A stretch of 56,532 nt of DNA, taken from an uncultured Bacteroidota bacterium (GTDB lineage Bacteria > Bacteroidota > Bacteroidia > Bacteroidales > UBA12481). This document shows, one piece after another, positions 56,421-56,532 of this stretch. The notes below the pieces were generated by a model. It did not search any database, was not told where the DNA came from, and was given only the letters and a program-made list of their open reading frames with translations. The translations under genes and the position numbers were made by a program. The stretch covers positions 1-56,532 of the forward strand of contig CAINOB010000093.1 in the NCBI GenBank assembly GCA_903851365.1, given 5' to 3'. Position 1 is the first letter of the stretch. The number at the start of each line of letters is the position of its first letter.

Positions 56421-56532
56421 ATGTTAGCACAGATTAAGCTTAAATTTACATCCATGGTAAAGCAAAAGCGAAAGAGTGCGAAAGCAAAAGCTCAACTGGT
56501 GTTGGAGCTTTTAAGAGGCAAACCGATCGAAG
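56421..56532 (+). CDS. N-terminal fragment of a transposase-like helix-turn-helix protein (cut by window edge)
   Basis: A frame opens at 56421 (or at an internal ATG, 56454) and runs off the right edge. From the second start it reads MVKQKRKSAKAKAQLVLELL then RGKPIE. The basic start followed by a LVLELLRGKPIE-type helix resembles the beginning of IS3-family OrfA or related transposase helix-turn-helix domains. With only 37 codons visible, the call is tentative. Confidence 0.45.
   Translation, partial: MLAQIKLKFTSMVKQKRKSAKAKAQLVLELLRGKPIE

Overview
The window looks like a chromosomal segment of a marine or gut-type Bacteroidetes (Bacteroidales/Marinilabiliales-like), around 56.5 kb. Support: Bacteroidetes-type promoter boxes (TTG / TAnnTTTG, best in front of the tRNA-Asp), many secreted lipoproteins with a lipobox, a TonB-dependent receptor with a carboxypeptidase-regulatory-like N-terminus, several sulfatases including a Ser-type one, a DUF3822-rsmD pair beside a RecD-like helicase, and mostly absent Shine-Dalgarno sequences. 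No species assignment is claimed.

Region 1 (1-9.7 kb) is a defence locus. It starts inside a CRISPR array (four repeats visible, the first cut by the window edge), followed by a leader and a complete type I-C operon on the minus strand: cas3, cas5c, cas8c (with a probable internally translated cas11c), cas7c, cas4, cas1, cas2. A WYL-domain regulator lies directly upstream in the same direction. Behind it is a decayed toxin-antitoxin pair: an intact antitoxin and a ParE/RelE toxin gene with one in-frame TAG.

Region 2 (9.8-33.1 kb) is a carbohydrate- and sulfate-ester-degrading locus without SusC/SusD: a GH106-like alpha-L-rhamnosidase, two GH95-family enzymes (one divergent), a uroporphyrinogen-decarboxylase-like protein, AraC and ROK regulators on the opposite strand, an ornithine cyclodeaminase-family protein, a GH2-GH53 fusion (beta-galactosidase plus endo-galactanase), a DPP IV peptidase, two Cys-type sulfatases and, between them, a LamG protein with a large unrecognised C-terminal module. 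Together they suggest attack on a sulfated or decorated polymer containing L-rhamnose, L-fucose or L-galactose, and beta-1,4-galactose.

Region 3 (33.1-36.9 kb) holds a small membrane protein flanked by several 7-bp-periodic repeat tracts, a beta-propeller/phosphoesterase lipoprotein, and a tRNA-Asp with clear promoter and terminator. Region 4 (36.9-42.4 kb) is a tripartite RND efflux operon (membrane fusion protein, pump, TolC-like channel). Region 5 (42.6-53.1 kb) has a Ser-type sulfatase, a small lipoprotein, a tandem SGNH esterase, a TonB receptor with a DUF2271-like partner, and two tandem M28 peptidases. Region 6 (53.2 kb to the end) is housekeeping: rsmD, DUF3822, a helicase, a doubtful small ORF, and the start of a probable transposase-like gene at the right edge.
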